The position numbers and the translations under genes are program-made. DNA of 64,000 nt, from positions 176,907 to 240,906 of the forward strand of contig NZ_JACCBW010000005.1 of the NCBI RefSeq assembly GCF_013410035.1, in the 5' to 3' direction. The notes under the pieces are model-generated. The model was not told the DNA's origin, made no database searches, and worked only from the letters and a program-made list of their open reading frames with translations. The DNA is from Nocardioides cavernae. GTDB lineage: Bacteria > Actinomycetota > Actinomycetes > Propionibacteriales > Nocardioidaceae. Shown here in pieces: positions 26,899-37,100 of the stretch (position 1 is the first letter of the stretch; each line of letters starts with the position of its first letter).

Positions 26899-29800
26899 CC
26901 CCGTCCGGACCGGACCGGGCGTGTCGGCCACGTCCAGTCGCACGACCCGGTCCATCGCGTCCAGCCCGACGCTCCCGTGGGTGATCCAGACGATCGACCG
27001 TCCCGCGCGGCCCGCCGAGTCGAGCATCTCCCGTGCGACGGCGCGCGCGGTGGGACCGTCCAGGTGCGCCGTGGGCTCGTCGAGCACGAGGACCGGCGGG
27101 TCGGCGAGCAGGGCGCGCGCCAGGCCCAGCCGGGCACGCTCACCGCCGGAGACCTCGCGTCGCCCCGCCCCGACGTGGGTGTGCATCCCGTCCGGCAGAC
27201 CCGCCACCCAGGACCCCAGGTGGGCCCGCCCGAGGGCGGCGGCGACCTCGTCGTCGCTCGCCCCCGGACGGGCGAGGCGGACGTTCTCCGCGACGGTGGA
27301 GGCGAAGACGTGGGGGTCGTCGTCGACCAGGCCGATGCGACGGCGTACGTCGTCCAGCGCCAGGCGACGCAGGTCGGCGCCGCCCAGGTGGGCGTCACCG
27401 GACAGCGGGTCGATGAAGCGCACCAGCGTCGCGGCGAGCGTGGACTTGCCGGAGCCCGAGGGGCCGGTGATGCCGAGGTGCTCGCCGGGCCTCACCACGA
27501 GGTGCTCCAGCCGGACCGCGGGTCGCTCCGACCAGCCGATCGCGGCCCCGCGCAGCGCGACGTCCCAGGTCTGGGGAGCCGGCTCCGGCCGCACCGGGTC
27601 GGCGACCGCGGGGGTCGTCGTGGCGAGCCGGTCGAGCCGGTCGCGAGCGGCGCGGGCCCGTACGGCCAGCGCGCCCGCGTCGGCCAGTCCACCGGTCACG
27701 TCGGCGAGCGCCAGCGGCACGAGCAGCAGCAGTGCCAGGACGGCGGGGGAGAGCGTGGCCGGGTCGACGAGGGCGGCGACGGCGACGACGCCCAGCCCCG
27801 CGGCGGCGCTGGTCAGCGCCGTGCCGACGGCGACGGCGCGTGAGGAGCGGCGTACGGCACCCGCGAGCGCGTCGGACTCGGTGCGCACGGCTGCCAGGGC
27901 GCGGTCGGTGGCGCCCCACTGCTCCAGCTCGCGGATCCCGTGGGCGACCTCCTCGACCCGGCTGCCGAGCGCTGCACGGTGCGCCACCAGCAGGGGCTCG
28001 GCGCCCCGGCTGCCGCGCCGGGCGAGGACGAACGCCAGTCCGCCGGTGGCCACCACGGCGAGCACGACGGCACCGGCCAGCGGGGCGACGAGGCCGGTGA
28101 GCAGGGCCGCGGCGCCGCCGACGAGTGCGGCGGTGACGAGCGGCTGGCGCACGCGCAGGCGGTCGTCGAGGAGCGCGTCGACGTCGTCGACGACGCTCGT
28201 GAGCAGGTCGCCGCGGCGCGGACCGAGCCGACCGGGCACGAGGGGGACCAGGTCGGCGTAGACCCGGGCGCGTCGCTCGGCCAGCTCGCGGAGGACCACG
28301 TCGTGGCTCAGCACCCGCTCGACGTGCCGCAGCACCGGGCGGGCGAGGCCGAACAGGCGCACGCCCACGATGGCGACCATCAGGTGGAGCACGGGCGGCT
28401 GCTCGCTCGCCCGGGTGATCAGCCAGCCGGCGGTCGCGGTCAGCGCGACACCCGAGGCGGTCGACAGGGCGCCGAGCACGGTCGCGGTGCGCAGGCCCCA
28501 CCGGGCCCGCGCCTCGGCGTCGTCCGGCTCGGCGGCCGCCACGGCCCGGGGCGGGCGGGGGAGGCGGCGCATCGCGGGATCGACGGCGTCGTCGGCGCGA
28601 TCTGCCGCCACCCCGGGGCCGGCGAGGGGGGCGGCAGCGGCCGAGGCGGGGTCCGGCGTGGGGTCCGGGGCGACCGGGACCAGCCGTACGACCCGGTCCG
28701 CCGCCGCCAGCACCGCCTCGCGGTGTGCGACGACGACCACCAGGCTGCGCCGGGCCAGGGCCGCGAGCGTGTCGAGCAGGACCTCCTCGGTCTCCTCGTC
28801 GAGGTGGGCGCTCGGCTCGTCGAGCAGGACCACGGGCCGGTCGGCGAGGACCACGCGGGCGAGCGCGACGCGGGCCCGCTGGCCGGCCGACAGTCCCGCG
28901 CCGTCCTCGCCGAGCTGCGTGGCCAGCCCGTCGGGCAGGGCGCGCACGACCTCGTCCAGGTTCACGCGACGCAGCGCGTCCCACACGTCGTCGTCGCTCG
29001 CGGACGGCCGCCCGAGCCGGACGTTGGCGCCGATGCTGTCGGCCAGCAGCCACGGGCGTTGCGGCGCCCAGGCGACCATCCGTCGCCACCACGCGGGGTC
29101 CAGCTCCGACAGCGGCGTCCCGCCGGCGAGCACGGCACCGGCGAGCGGGGCGTGCTCGCCCCGCAGGGTCGCGAGCAGGGTCGACTTGCCGCAGCCGGAG
29201 GGCCCGGCGACCGCGACGAGCCCGCGCTCGGGCAGCTCGAGGTCGAGGGGCGCGGTGAGCGGCGCGTCGTGGCCGATCCGGGCCCCCGCGAGGCGCAGCC
29301 GGGTCGAGGTGGGGAGCGCCGTGCCGCGCGTGCCGCCGGACGCGTCCGCCAGCAGCCGGTCGGCGTCGGCCAGGGCCGCGGTGCCCTCGGCGGCGGCGTG
29401 GAACTCCGCGCCGACGCGACGCAGCGGCCAGTACGCCTCGGGCGCGAGGAGCAGCACCGTGAGGGCGACCTCGAAGCCCACCGAGCCCGAGGCGAGCCGG
29501 AGCCCGACCGTGACGGCGACGAGCGCGACCGACAGCGTGGCGACGAGCTCGAGCACCGACGACGACGCGAACGCCACCTTGAGGGTGTCCACCGTGGCGC
29601 GCCGGTAGCGGTGCGTCACGGAGCGGATGGTGGCGACCTGCGCCTCGGCCCGGCGGTGGGCGACCAGCGTCGGCAGCCCCCGCACCACGTCGAGGAAGTG
29701 CCCCGACAGCGCCTCGAGGGCGCGCCACTGGGTGCGTGCCCGGTCGCGCGTGGTGAGCCCGACCAGCACCGCGAAGACGGGGACGAGCGGCAGCGTGAGC

Positions 29801-30270
29801 GCGACCACGAGGCCGGACAGCGGGTCGAACCAGGCGATGGCGGCCAGGGTGACGACCGGCAGCACGGCGGCCGGCACGAGGGCGGGCAGGTAGCGGGCGA
29901 CGTACGGCTCGACGCCGGCGACGCCGCGCGTGGCCAGCACGGCCAGCCGGGCGGGGGCCACGTCGGTGCGCCGGGCCGCCTCGAGCAGTCGCTCGCGCAG
30001 CGCCCCGGACACGTCGCCGGCGGCGCGCGCGGCGGCCCGCTGGCCGACGTACGCCGCGCCCGTGCGCAGGAGCACGAAGCCGGCGAAGGCCCCCGCCGCC
30101 GCCTGCCAGCCGCCCGCGGGAGGGCTGACCGCGGCGACCACGAGCGCCCCGAGCGCGAAGGCCTGCGCGACGGTGGCGAGACCGGCCACCACCCCGGCGG
30201 CGACCACGACGGACAACGCCCCCCTTGCGGGCCGCAGGTGCGGCAGCACGGCGGGGTCGAGGGGCTTCAT
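26875..30270 (-). CDS. cydDC: Fused CydDC-type ABC exporter for cytochrome bd assembly
   Basis: An 1,131-residue chain made of CydD-like (about 1-545) and CydC-like (about 590-1131) halves, each a six-helix membrane domain plus NBD. Walker A is GPSGCGKST near residue 357 and GPSGSGKST near 935. Signatures are LSAGQ and VSGGE, Walker B LLDEPS and VLDEPT, and both halves keep a switch His (VAHREA, ITHGSV). CydDC exports thiols such as glutathione or cysteine in E. coli and is needed for bd oxidase heme insertion; here the thiol may differ. The ATG overlaps the cydB stop (ATGA). The 3' end overlaps the convergent kinase gene by 24 bp. Confidence 0.92.
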   Translation of the reverse strand: MKPLDPAVLPHLRPARGALSVVVAAGVVAGLATVAQAFALGALVVAAVSPPAGGWQAAAGAFAGFVLLRTGAAYVGQRAAARAAGDVSGALRERLLEAARRTDVAPARLAVLATRGVAGVEPYVARYLPALVPAAVLPVVTLAAIAWFDPLSGLVVALTLPLVPVFAVLVGLTTRDRARTQWRALEALSGHFLDVVRGLPTLVAHRRAEAQVATIRSVTHRYRRATVDTLKVAFASSSVLELVATLSVALVAVTVGLRLASGSVGFEVALTVLLLAPEAYWPLRRVGAEFHAAAEGTAALADADRLLADASGGTRGTALPTSTRLRLAGARIGHDAPLTAPLDLELPERGLVAVAGPSGCGKSTLLATLRGEHAPLAGAVLAGGTPLSELDPAWWRRMVAWAPQRPWLLADSIGANVRLGRPSASDDDVWDALRRVNLDEVVRALPDGLATQLGEDGAGLSAGQRARVALARVVLADRPVVLLDEPSAHLDEETEEVLLDTLAALARRSLVVVVAHREAVLAAADRVVRLVPVAPDPTPDPASAAAAPLAGPGVAADRADDAVDPAMRRLPRPPRAVAAAEPDDAEARARWGLRTATVLGALSTASGVALTATAGWLITRASEQPPVLHLMVAIVGVRLFGLARPVLRHVERVLSHDVVLRELAERRARVYADLVPLVPGRLGPRRGDLLTSVVDDVDALLDDRLRVRQPLVTAALVGGAAALLTGLVAPLAGAVVLAVVATGGLAFVLARRGSRGAEPLLVAHRAALGSRVEEVAHGIRELEQWGATDRALAAVRTESDALAGAVRRSSRAVAVGTALTSAAAGLGVVAVAALVDPATLSPAVLALLLLVPLALADVTGGLADAGALAVRARAARDRLDRLATTTPAVADPVRPEPAPQTWDVALRGAAIGWSERPAVRLEHLVVRPGEHLGITGPSGSGKSTLAATLVRFIDPLSGDAHLGGADLRRLALDDVRRRIGLVDDDPHVFASTVAENVRLARPGASDDEVAAALGRAHLGSWVAGLPDGMHTHVGAGRREVSGGERARLGLARALLADPPVLVLDEPTAHLDGPTARAVAREMLDSAGRAGRSIVWITHGSVGLDAMDRVVRLDVADTPGPVRTGSAGLVAG

Positions 30271-31286
30271 CGCGTCGCGTCCGCGAGCACCGGCGTGGGG
30301 ATGTGGTGCACCGAGATGCGCTTGCGGAACACCCAGTAGGTCCACGCCTGGTAGCCGAGGACGATCGGGGTGAAGACCACCGCCACCCAGGTCATCACCT
30401 TCAGCGTGTACGCCGTCGCCGCCGCGTTGGTGGTGGTGAGGGAGTAGGCCGGGTCGGTCGTCGACGGCATCACGTCGGGGAAGAGCGCCAGGAAGAGGCC
30501 GGCGACGGCCAGCGCGATCGTGACGAACGTGCCGGAGAACGCCCACCCCTCGCGCCCGGCCCGCGCAGCGACGAGCCCGCCGACGAGCGCGAGCGAGGCA
30601 GCCGCGAAGACCACCGCGGTGGTCGGCGTGCCGGTCCGCACCTGGGTCCACACCAGGAAGAGGACCGCGAGGACCGCGGCGACCGACCCGATCCGGACGG
30701 CGAGGTCGCGCGCGCGGTGCCGGATGTCGCCGTCGGTCTTGAGCGCCACGAACAGAGCGCCGTGCGTGGCGAAGAGGGTCAGGGTGACCAGGCCGCCGAG
30801 CAGGCCGAACGGGTTGAGCAGGGTCAGCAGCGAACCGGTGAACTCCTTGTCGGCGTCGATGGGGACCCCGGCGACGATGTTGGCGAACGCCACGCCCCAC
30901 AGCAGCGCCGGGACGAACGAGCCCCAGATGATGGCGGCGTCCCAGCGTGCCTTCCAGCTCGCCTCCTCCCGCTTGTGGCGGTACTCGAAGGACAGCCCGC
31001 GCACGATCAGCGCGACCAGGATCATCAGCAGCGGCAGGTAGAACCCGCTGAAGAGGGTGGCGTACCACTCCGGGAAGGCGGCGAAGGTGGCGCCGCCCGC
31101 GACCAGCACCCAGACCTCGTTGCCGTCCCACACGGGCCCGATGGTGTTGATCATGACGCGACGCTCGGTGTCGTCGCGGGCCAGCACCGGCAGCAGCATG
31201 CCGACGCCGAAGTCGAACCCCTCGAGGCAGAAGTAGCCCACCCAGAGCACGGCGATGAGGGCGAACCAGACGGTGGTGAGTTCCAT
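30267..31286 (-). CDS. cydB: Cytochrome bd ubiquinol/menaquinol oxidase subunit II
   Basis: A 339-residue integral membrane protein starting MELTTVWFALIAVLWVGYF, with the conserved EGFDFGVGMLLP, GPVWDGNEVWVLVAGGATFAAFPEWYA region and several further helices. It forms the bd oxidase with CydA, a high-affinity terminal oxidase that does not pump protons. The start has AGAGA 7-8 nt upstream. It follows cydA by 38 bp and overlaps cydDC by 4 bp, so cydA-cydB-cydDC is one operon. Confidence 0.95.
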   Translation of the reverse strand: MELTTVWFALIAVLWVGYFCLEGFDFGVGMLLPVLARDDTERRVMINTIGPVWDGNEVWVLVAGGATFAAFPEWYATLFSGFYLPLLMILVALIVRGLSFEYRHKREEASWKARWDAAIIWGSFVPALLWGVAFANIVAGVPIDADKEFTGSLLTLLNPFGLLGGLVTLTLFATHGALFVALKTDGDIRHRARDLAVRIGSVAAVLAVLFLVWTQVRTGTPTTAVVFAAASLALVGGLVAARAGREGWAFSGTFVTIALAVAGLFLALFPDVMPSTTDPAYSLTTTNAAATAYTLKVMTWVAVVFTPIVLGYQAWTYWVFRKRISVHHIPTPVLADATR

Positions 31287-31324
31287 GGTGATCTCTCTGT
31301 CAGGTCGGGCGTCGGTGGTCGGCG

Positions 31325-32773
31325 TCAGTAGGCGAAGGTCAGCGGCTGGTCCTCGTCGGCGCCGCCGACGCCGACGTCGGGCGGCTCGACGAAGGGGGCC
31401 GCGCCCTTGTTGACGTACGTGACGAGGAGCTTGACCTCGACCACGGCGAGCACGGCGTAGAGCGAGGTCAGGACGACGAGCGAGGTCGCCGCCTCGAACA
31501 CCGAGACACCGGGGGAGACGGCCGACTCGGTGGTCATCAGGCCGAACACGACCCACGGCTGGCGGCCCATCTCGGTGAAGATCCAGCCCCACGACGAGGC
31601 CAGCGTCGTGGCGATCGGGAGGCTGAGGCCGAGGACGCCGAGCCAGCGGACGCCTGGCGTACGCCCCCCGCGGGTCAGCCAGAGGATCAGCGCGGCGCCG
31701 GCCGCGGCGAACATGCCCAGGCCCATCATGAAGCGGAAGGACCAGTAGGTGACGGGGATGACGGGGGTGTAGTCGCCGCTCTCGGTCCACGTCGTCGACG
31801 TGGGGTCCTGGCCGTACTCCTCGACGTACTGCTCGCGCAGCGGGTTGATCCCCTCCACGGTCCCGTCGAACGACCCGGTGCCGAGGAAGGACAGCAGGCA
31901 CGGCACGGTGAGGGCGAACTTCTCGTGCTGCCCGTCGGGGGTGCCGATCGTGAGCACGGAGAACGGCGCGCAGCCCTCGCTGGTCTCGTAGAGGCCCTCC
32001 GCGGCCGCCATCTTCATCGGCTGCACCTCGGTCATGACCTTGCCCTGCAGGTCGCCGGTCACCGCGACGCCGATGCCCGCGAGCAGCGTGATGACCGCGC
32101 CGATGCGGATCGCACGGTGGTACATCGGGCGGTCGTCCGCGTGCGTGCGCTTCATGTAGAGGTAGGCGGAGACGCCGAGCAGGAAGGTGCCGGCGGTCAT
32201 GTACGCCGCGAAGATGACGTGCGGGAACGTCACCACCTGGACCTTGTTGAACATCACGGCCCAGAAGTCGGTCAGCTCGGCGCGGCCCGACTCGGGGTTG
32301 AAGCGGTGGCCGACCGGGTGCTGCATCCACGAGTTGGCCGCGAGGATGAACCACGAGGACGCCAGCGTCCCGAGGTGGACGAGCCACATGCACGCGGCGT
32401 GGAGGCCGCGGGGGAGCTTGTCCCAGCCGAAGATCCAGAGGCCGAGGAAGGTCGACTCGAGGAAGAAGGCGAGCAGTCCCTCGATGGCCAGCGGGGCACC
32501 GAACACGTCGCCGACGAAGCGGGAGTAGTCCGACCAGTTCATCCCGAACTGGAACTCCTGCACGATGCCGGTGACCACGCCGATGGCGAAGTTGATCAGG
32601 AAGAGCTTGGCGAAGAACTTCGTCAGCCGCAGGTAGTCCTGGTTGCCGGTGCGCAGCCATGCCGTCTCGAGCCCGGCGATGACGGCCGTGAGGCCGATGG
32701 TGAGGGGCACGAAGAGGAAGTGGTAGACGGTGATGATCCCGAACTGCCAGCGAGCGATGTCGAGGACTTCCAT
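31325..32773 (-). CDS. cydA: Cytochrome bd oxidase subunit I
   Basis: A 482-residue heme-bearing membrane subunit. The N-terminal helix holds the heme b595 ligand region (ITVYHFLFVPLTIG), and GRQPWVVFGLMTT closes the quinol-binding periplasmic region. The Q-loop appears to be the short form usual in Gram-positive bacteria. The ATG at 32773 has AAGGGG 5 nt upstream; a GTG two codons earlier is less well placed. It is divergent from the BlaI-like repressor gene with a near-palindromic operator between them, about 40 bp upstream of this start, suggesting repression by that regulator. Confidence 0.95.
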   Translation of the reverse strand: MEVLDIARWQFGIITVYHFLFVPLTIGLTAVIAGLETAWLRTGNQDYLRLTKFFAKLFLINFAIGVVTGIVQEFQFGMNWSDYSRFVGDVFGAPLAIEGLLAFFLESTFLGLWIFGWDKLPRGLHAACMWLVHLGTLASSWFILAANSWMQHPVGHRFNPESGRAELTDFWAVMFNKVQVVTFPHVIFAAYMTAGTFLLGVSAYLYMKRTHADDRPMYHRAIRIGAVITLLAGIGVAVTGDLQGKVMTEVQPMKMAAAEGLYETSEGCAPFSVLTIGTPDGQHEKFALTVPCLLSFLGTGSFDGTVEGINPLREQYVEEYGQDPTSTTWTESGDYTPVIPVTYWSFRFMMGLGMFAAAGAALILWLTRGGRTPGVRWLGVLGLSLPIATTLASSWGWIFTEMGRQPWVVFGLMTTESAVSPGVSVFEAATSLVVLTSLYAVLAVVEVKLLVTYVNKGAAPFVEPPDVGVGGADEDQPLTFAY

Positions 32774-32813
32774 GGGCACCCCTTGTCGGGTCGGCGCCGG
32801 CGGCGCGCGTTGT

Positions 32814-32838
32814 TACTACATATCGTAGTAGATACTAC
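32814..32838. promoter_or_regulatory. BlaI/MecI-type operator with three half-sites
   Basis: TACTACATATCGTAGTA (32814-32830) is an inverted repeat of 6-bp arms with a 5-bp spacer and closely matches the TACTACATATGTAGTA-type operators of BlaI/MecI repressors. A third half-site TACTAC (32833-32838) makes a second palindrome with the middle GTAGTA, spaced by 2 bp. It is the only AT-rich patch in the cydA/blaI gap. Confidence 0.8.
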
Positions 32839-32868
32839 GCCGTGTCGTAATTCCGGGGACAGGGCCCC

Positions 32869-32874
32869 TAGACT
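32869..32874 (+). promoter_or_regulatory. Candidate -10 element of the BlaI-like gene
   Basis: TAGACT is 8 nt before the ATG. With it the operator would lie around the -35 to -60 region of this promoter. Confidence 0.45.
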
Positions 32875-32882
32875 CCGGTTCC

Positions 32883-33245
32883 ATGAGTCCAAGGTCCCGG
32901 ATGGGAGAGCTCGAGCAGGCCGTGCTCGAGGCGCTGTGGAGCCTCGACCGCGCAGCGTCGGGTCGCGAGGTGCACGAGAGGCTCGACGGTCGCGACCTCG
33001 CCTACACCACCGTCATGACCGTGCTGGACCGCCTGGCCCGCAAGGGGGTCCTCGACCGCGAGCGCGACGGCCGTGCCTTCCGCTACGTCCCGCGCCGGAC
33101 GCGGGCGGCCATGACGGCCGAGCTGATGCACGAGGCCCTCCAGGGCACGGGCGCGGACCGCGACCAGGCCCTGGTCTCCTTCGTCGGGGAGGCGAGCGCC
33201 GAGGACCTGGCGGCCCTGCGACGGGCCCTCGACGAGCTCGCCTGA
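32883..33245 (+). CDS. BlaI/MecI/CopY family transcriptional repressor
   Basis: A 120-residue winged-helix repressor: MGELEQAVLEALW starts the DNA-binding domain, and AYTTVMTVLDRLARKGVLDRERDGRAFRYVP is the recognition helix and wing typical of Penicillinase_R proteins. A C-terminal helical dimerisation segment follows. It is followed 12 bp later by an M56 protease, the usual partner that cleaves such repressors. The operator just upstream fits autoregulation and control of the divergent cyd operon. In M. tuberculosis a BlaI homologue also controls respiratory genes (ATP synthase), so a respiratory role is plausible; no beta-lactamase is nearby. Confidence 0.92.
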   Translation: MSPRSRMGELEQAVLEALWSLDRAASGREVHERLDGRDLAYTTVMTVLDRLARKGVLDRERDGRAFRYVPRRTRAAMTAELMHEALQGTGADRDQALVSFVGEASAEDLAALRRALDELA

Positions 33246-33257
33246 CGGGCCCGTCCC

Positions 33258-34124
33258 GTGCTCACCCCCGTCGTCCTCGGGGCACTGGCGGTCCTCCTCG
33301 CCGGGCCGCTGCCGTGGCTGCTGTCGCGGTGGACCGACCTGAGGCGTACGCCCGCCGCGGCGATGCTGCTCTGGCAGAGCACCGCGCTGGCCGCCGTGCT
33401 GGCCGCGTTGGGTGCGGGGCTGTCGCTCGCGACCGATCGGCTGTGGGCGCCGCCGGTGGCGCCGGCCGACGTCGTCGTCGCGGCACTGGCGGGCGCGGTC
33501 ACCGCCGTCGTGCTGGCGCGGCTCCTGCTCAGCGGGCACCGCACCGGCACGGCGCTGCGCCGGCTGCGGCGCCGTCACCGCGAGCGCGTCGACCTGGTGG
33601 CGCGGGTCTCGGGGGGAGTGTCCGTGCTGGAGCACGACCTGCCCGTGGCGTACTGCGTCCCGGGCATGACCGGGTCGCGCATCGTCGTCTCCCGGTCGAC
33701 GGTGCGGAGCCTGGCGCCCGCAGAGCTTGAGGCCGTGCTCGAGCACGAGCGCTCGCACCTGCGCGCCCGGCACGACCTCGTGCTGGAGGCGTTCGCCGCG
33801 CTCCACCTGGCGTTCCCGCGGTGGGTCGCGAGCGAGGCGGCGCGGCGGGAGGTCGAGGTGCTGGTCGAGGTCCTCGCCGACCGCGCCGCCTGCCGCTCCG
33901 GCGACCGACGCGCACTCCTGGGCGCCCTGCTCGCCCTCGCCGGGTCTCCCGCGCCGGCCGGCTCGCTCGGCTCGGCCGGATCGGCACTGGCGGCGCGCGT
34001 CGAGGTGCTGCGCGACACCCGGCCGCACCGGGTGCAGGCGGCGGCCGTCGTCGCGCTGGCGGCCACGATCCTCGCGGTGCCGACCCTGCTGGTCGTGCTG
34101 CCCTGGCTGGCCGGTCTCGCCTGA
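33258..34124 (+). CDS. M56 family membrane metalloprotease (BlaR1-like, no sensor domain)
   Basis: A 288-residue membrane protein with four or so helices and the zinc motif HERSH at 163-167 (H163, H167, E164), followed by RARHD. It lacks the extracellular penicillin-binding sensor domain of BlaR1/MecR1, as is usual for short actinobacterial M56 proteins. Expected role: cleavage of the repressor encoded upstream after an unknown signal. GTG start 12 bp after the repressor stop makes a two-gene operon. Confidence 0.88.
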   Translation: MLTPVVLGALAVLLAGPLPWLLSRWTDLRRTPAAAMLLWQSTALAAVLAALGAGLSLATDRLWAPPVAPADVVVAALAGAVTAVVLARLLLSGHRTGTALRRLRRRHRERVDLVARVSGGVSVLEHDLPVAYCVPGMTGSRIVVSRSTVRSLAPAELEAVLEHERSHLRARHDLVLEAFAALHLAFPRWVASEAARREVEVLVEVLADRAACRSGDRRALLGALLALAGSPAPAGSLGSAGSALAARVEVLRDTRPHRVQAAAVVALAATILAVPTLLVVLPWLAGLA

Positions 34125-34135
34125 GCAGCCAGAGA

Positions 34136-34161
34136 GCCCCGACGGATCGCTCCGCCGGGGC
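34136..34161. terminator. Bidirectional hairpin terminator
   Basis: GCCCCG-A-CGGA / TCCG-C-CGGGGC forms a 10-bp stem with one A-C mismatch and a 4-nt loop between the convergent M56 and M4 protease genes. Confidence 0.65.
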
Positions 34162-34196
34162 CCTCGTGGGTGGTGCTCCTGCTGCCGTGCGTCAGG

Positions 34197-37100
34197 TCAG
34201 CGACGCACGACCTTGAACGTCAGCTTGTCCCTGCTCGTGCCGACGGTGTCGGACCCGAGGTACTTCGCGACGAGCTTGTGGCTGCCGACCTTGAGGTTCT
34301 TCTTCACCTTCAGGACCAGGCGGCCGTCGTCCAGCCGGGCGGTGCCGACCTTGGTGCCGTCGATCCTGACCTCGACCTTGCCGGTCGGGGTGGTGCCGTC
34401 GGCCTCGACCTTCACGACCACCCGGAAGTCCTGCTTGTGGCGGGGCTTCTCGGGCTTCACCTTCGCGGTGGTGGTCGACTCGGCCTTGCCCGGCAGCGGT
34501 GCCGCCTTGACCGTCGCGGTGAACGTCGCCGACGACTTCGCCAGCGTGCCGTCGCCCGAGAAGGTCGCGGTGAGCTTGTTGGCACCGACCGGCAGGTCCG
34601 CCGGCAGGGCGACCGAGGCCTTGCCACCGGCGAGGGTGGCCGAGCCGAGGGTCTTGCCGGCGGCGTCGGTCACGGTGACCGTGCCCTCGGGCGCGCCGCC
34701 GACCGAGCCGTCGCGGGCGACGGTGACCTCGGCGGTCGACGCCGTGCCGAAGGTGGACGGCTCGGGCTGGTGCACCGCCGTCGTCCGGGTGACGAGCTTG
34801 CAGTCGACGATCTTCACGTTGTCGACGTACCAGCCCTCGTTGCCGCCACAGCCGTCCCGACCGATGTCGAAGCGGACCTGGACCGTGTCGTTGGGCTTGG
34901 CGCCAGCTGCGGCGAGGTCGACCTGCGACTGGCCCCAGCTGCCCTTGGTCTGGCCACCGTCGGTGCCCGTGAAGCCGGGCTGGCCGGCGAGCGGGTTGGT
35001 GTTGGTGGCCGGACCGGTGAGGGTGGTCGGCGCGTTGTAGAGGAACGCCGCCGCCGGGACGGCCGTGAACGGACCACCGTTGATGCTCATCTTCACGTTG
35101 CCGCCGTCGTAGCCGATCTCGGTGGCGACGTAGTGCTCGAAGGTGAGCTTGGCCGAGCGCAGGCTGGCGGGCAGCTGCACGACCGGACCCGTGATGGAGT
35201 CGCGGCTCGAGAAGTCACCGGCGCCGTTGACGCACTGACCCTCGTCCGGAGCCGGTCCGAAGGCCACCTTGCTCGGGTGGGCCGCACCGGTGCCCGCAGG
35301 AGCCGACGCGACGGACTGCCACGGCTCGTTGATGCCGCCGGCGAAGACGACCTCCTTGCTCGCTGCCCAGCCGGTCAGGCCGTCCTCGAAGTCCTCGCTC
35401 CACAGGACGTCCTCGGTGAAGCCGTCGCCACAGGTGGCGGGGGCGTCCTTGGCGAGGAGCGCCTTGAAGTCACACTTCACGGGCTCGGTGCGCATCTCGG
35501 TCGCAGCCGTGGCGGCCTGGACCGAGGCGCAGTCACCGGCGGCGATCGGCGTGGCCGACTCCGGCGTGGCGTTGGGCTCGGTCGTCAGCTTGTTGATCGG
35601 CGCGCCCACCAGGTCGACGCAGGACTGCTCGAAGGCGTTGGCCGCGTCGATGAAGTTGGACTGCGGGGTGAGGTACGCCGTCTGTGCGCGCCACCAGATG
35701 GCGGCGGCCTTGTCGAGGCCGAGCCCGGTGACCGTCTGGCCGTTGAACTCGCCACCGTCCACGACGAGGGCGTAGGCGTGGTTCGGCACGCCCGAGTTGC
35801 TGTGCACGCCGCCGGCGTCGGCGCCGGTCGGGTCGCACTTGTACTCGGCGTCGGTCACCTTGCCGGGGTCCCCGTAGCAGGTGGGGTTCCACATGTCGCG
35901 GATCGCGCCGCCGAAGGCGGTCGACTTCTCGCCCATCAGCCAGCGCGTGGTGTCCGGACGGGTGCTGACGTCCTCGGCGGTGACGGACACCGTGACGGGG
36001 TCGGCGGTGCTCTTGAACTTCGCGCCGTCGGCCTGCGAGACCATCACGCCGTAGAGCGCGGGGTCGCCGGTGAAGCCGGCCGGCGGGTCGACGTTGTTGT
36101 TGCCGATGACGATGCCGGTGGCGCCGGCGGCCTTGGCGTTGGCGACCTTCGTCGCGAACGGGCAGGTGCCGCGGTCGACGTAGGCCCACCTGGTGGCGAC
36201 GGCGGCGGCGTTGGAGAACGCCGAGCAGCCGTCGGTGGTGGAGGGGCCGTCGGCGTTGGCGGCGTCGGTGGCCCGGACGACCTGTGCGGTGGTCGCGGTC
36301 GTGGTGAACGGCTTGGCGCCGGTCGCGGCGACCGCGACGCACGGGCCGGCGAGGTTGGCCGGAGCGGTGATCGCCATGTCGAGGCCCGGGGGAGCGGTGA
36401 CGTCGCAGTCGCCGACCTCGCGCTTCGTCGTGTACTCCTCGTCCTCGTCCTCGCGGCCGTTGATCAGGTCGAGCGTCTCGCCCCAGACGTCGGAGTAGGA
36501 CTCGTTGAGCGCGCCGGACTGGTACTGGTAGATCAGGCCCGAGGTGTACTCGGTGTAGGCGTGGCCCCACTCGTGCGAGACGACGTCGTCAGAGGTGACG
36601 CCGTTGCAGTAGTTGGTGGTGACGCCGTTCCAGTTGGCGTTGGGGCAGCTGATGCGCGGGTCGTTGTTGACCGTGCGCATGATCGCGCCGTTGCCGTCGT
36701 AGGAGTCGCGGCCGAAGGTGTTCTCGAACATCCAGTAGGACTCGCCGGCGGAGTTGACGAGGTTCTGCTGGTCGGCGTTGAGGCCGCCGGGGAACGCGTC
36801 GCCCTCCTTCCACACGCGGGTCAGGACCGGGGCCTGGGCGGTGCCGGTGGCCTCGTAGAGCTCGCGGCTCAGCGCGTCGTGGACGAGCGACCACCGGTTG
36901 AGCGCCTTGCCGGTCTGCGCGTCGATGAAGACGACGTCGCGCACGTTCTTCTCGTTGGTGACCTCGGTCTTCCAGGCCAGGACGGCGTCGCCGGCCTCAC
37001 CGCGGGTCGCGCCCATGCGGTAGACGACCAGCTCGGTGCCCTGCGGCGCGATGCCGGTCAGGTCGGCGGTCTCACCGTCGTGGGCCGGCGGGTCCTCGCG

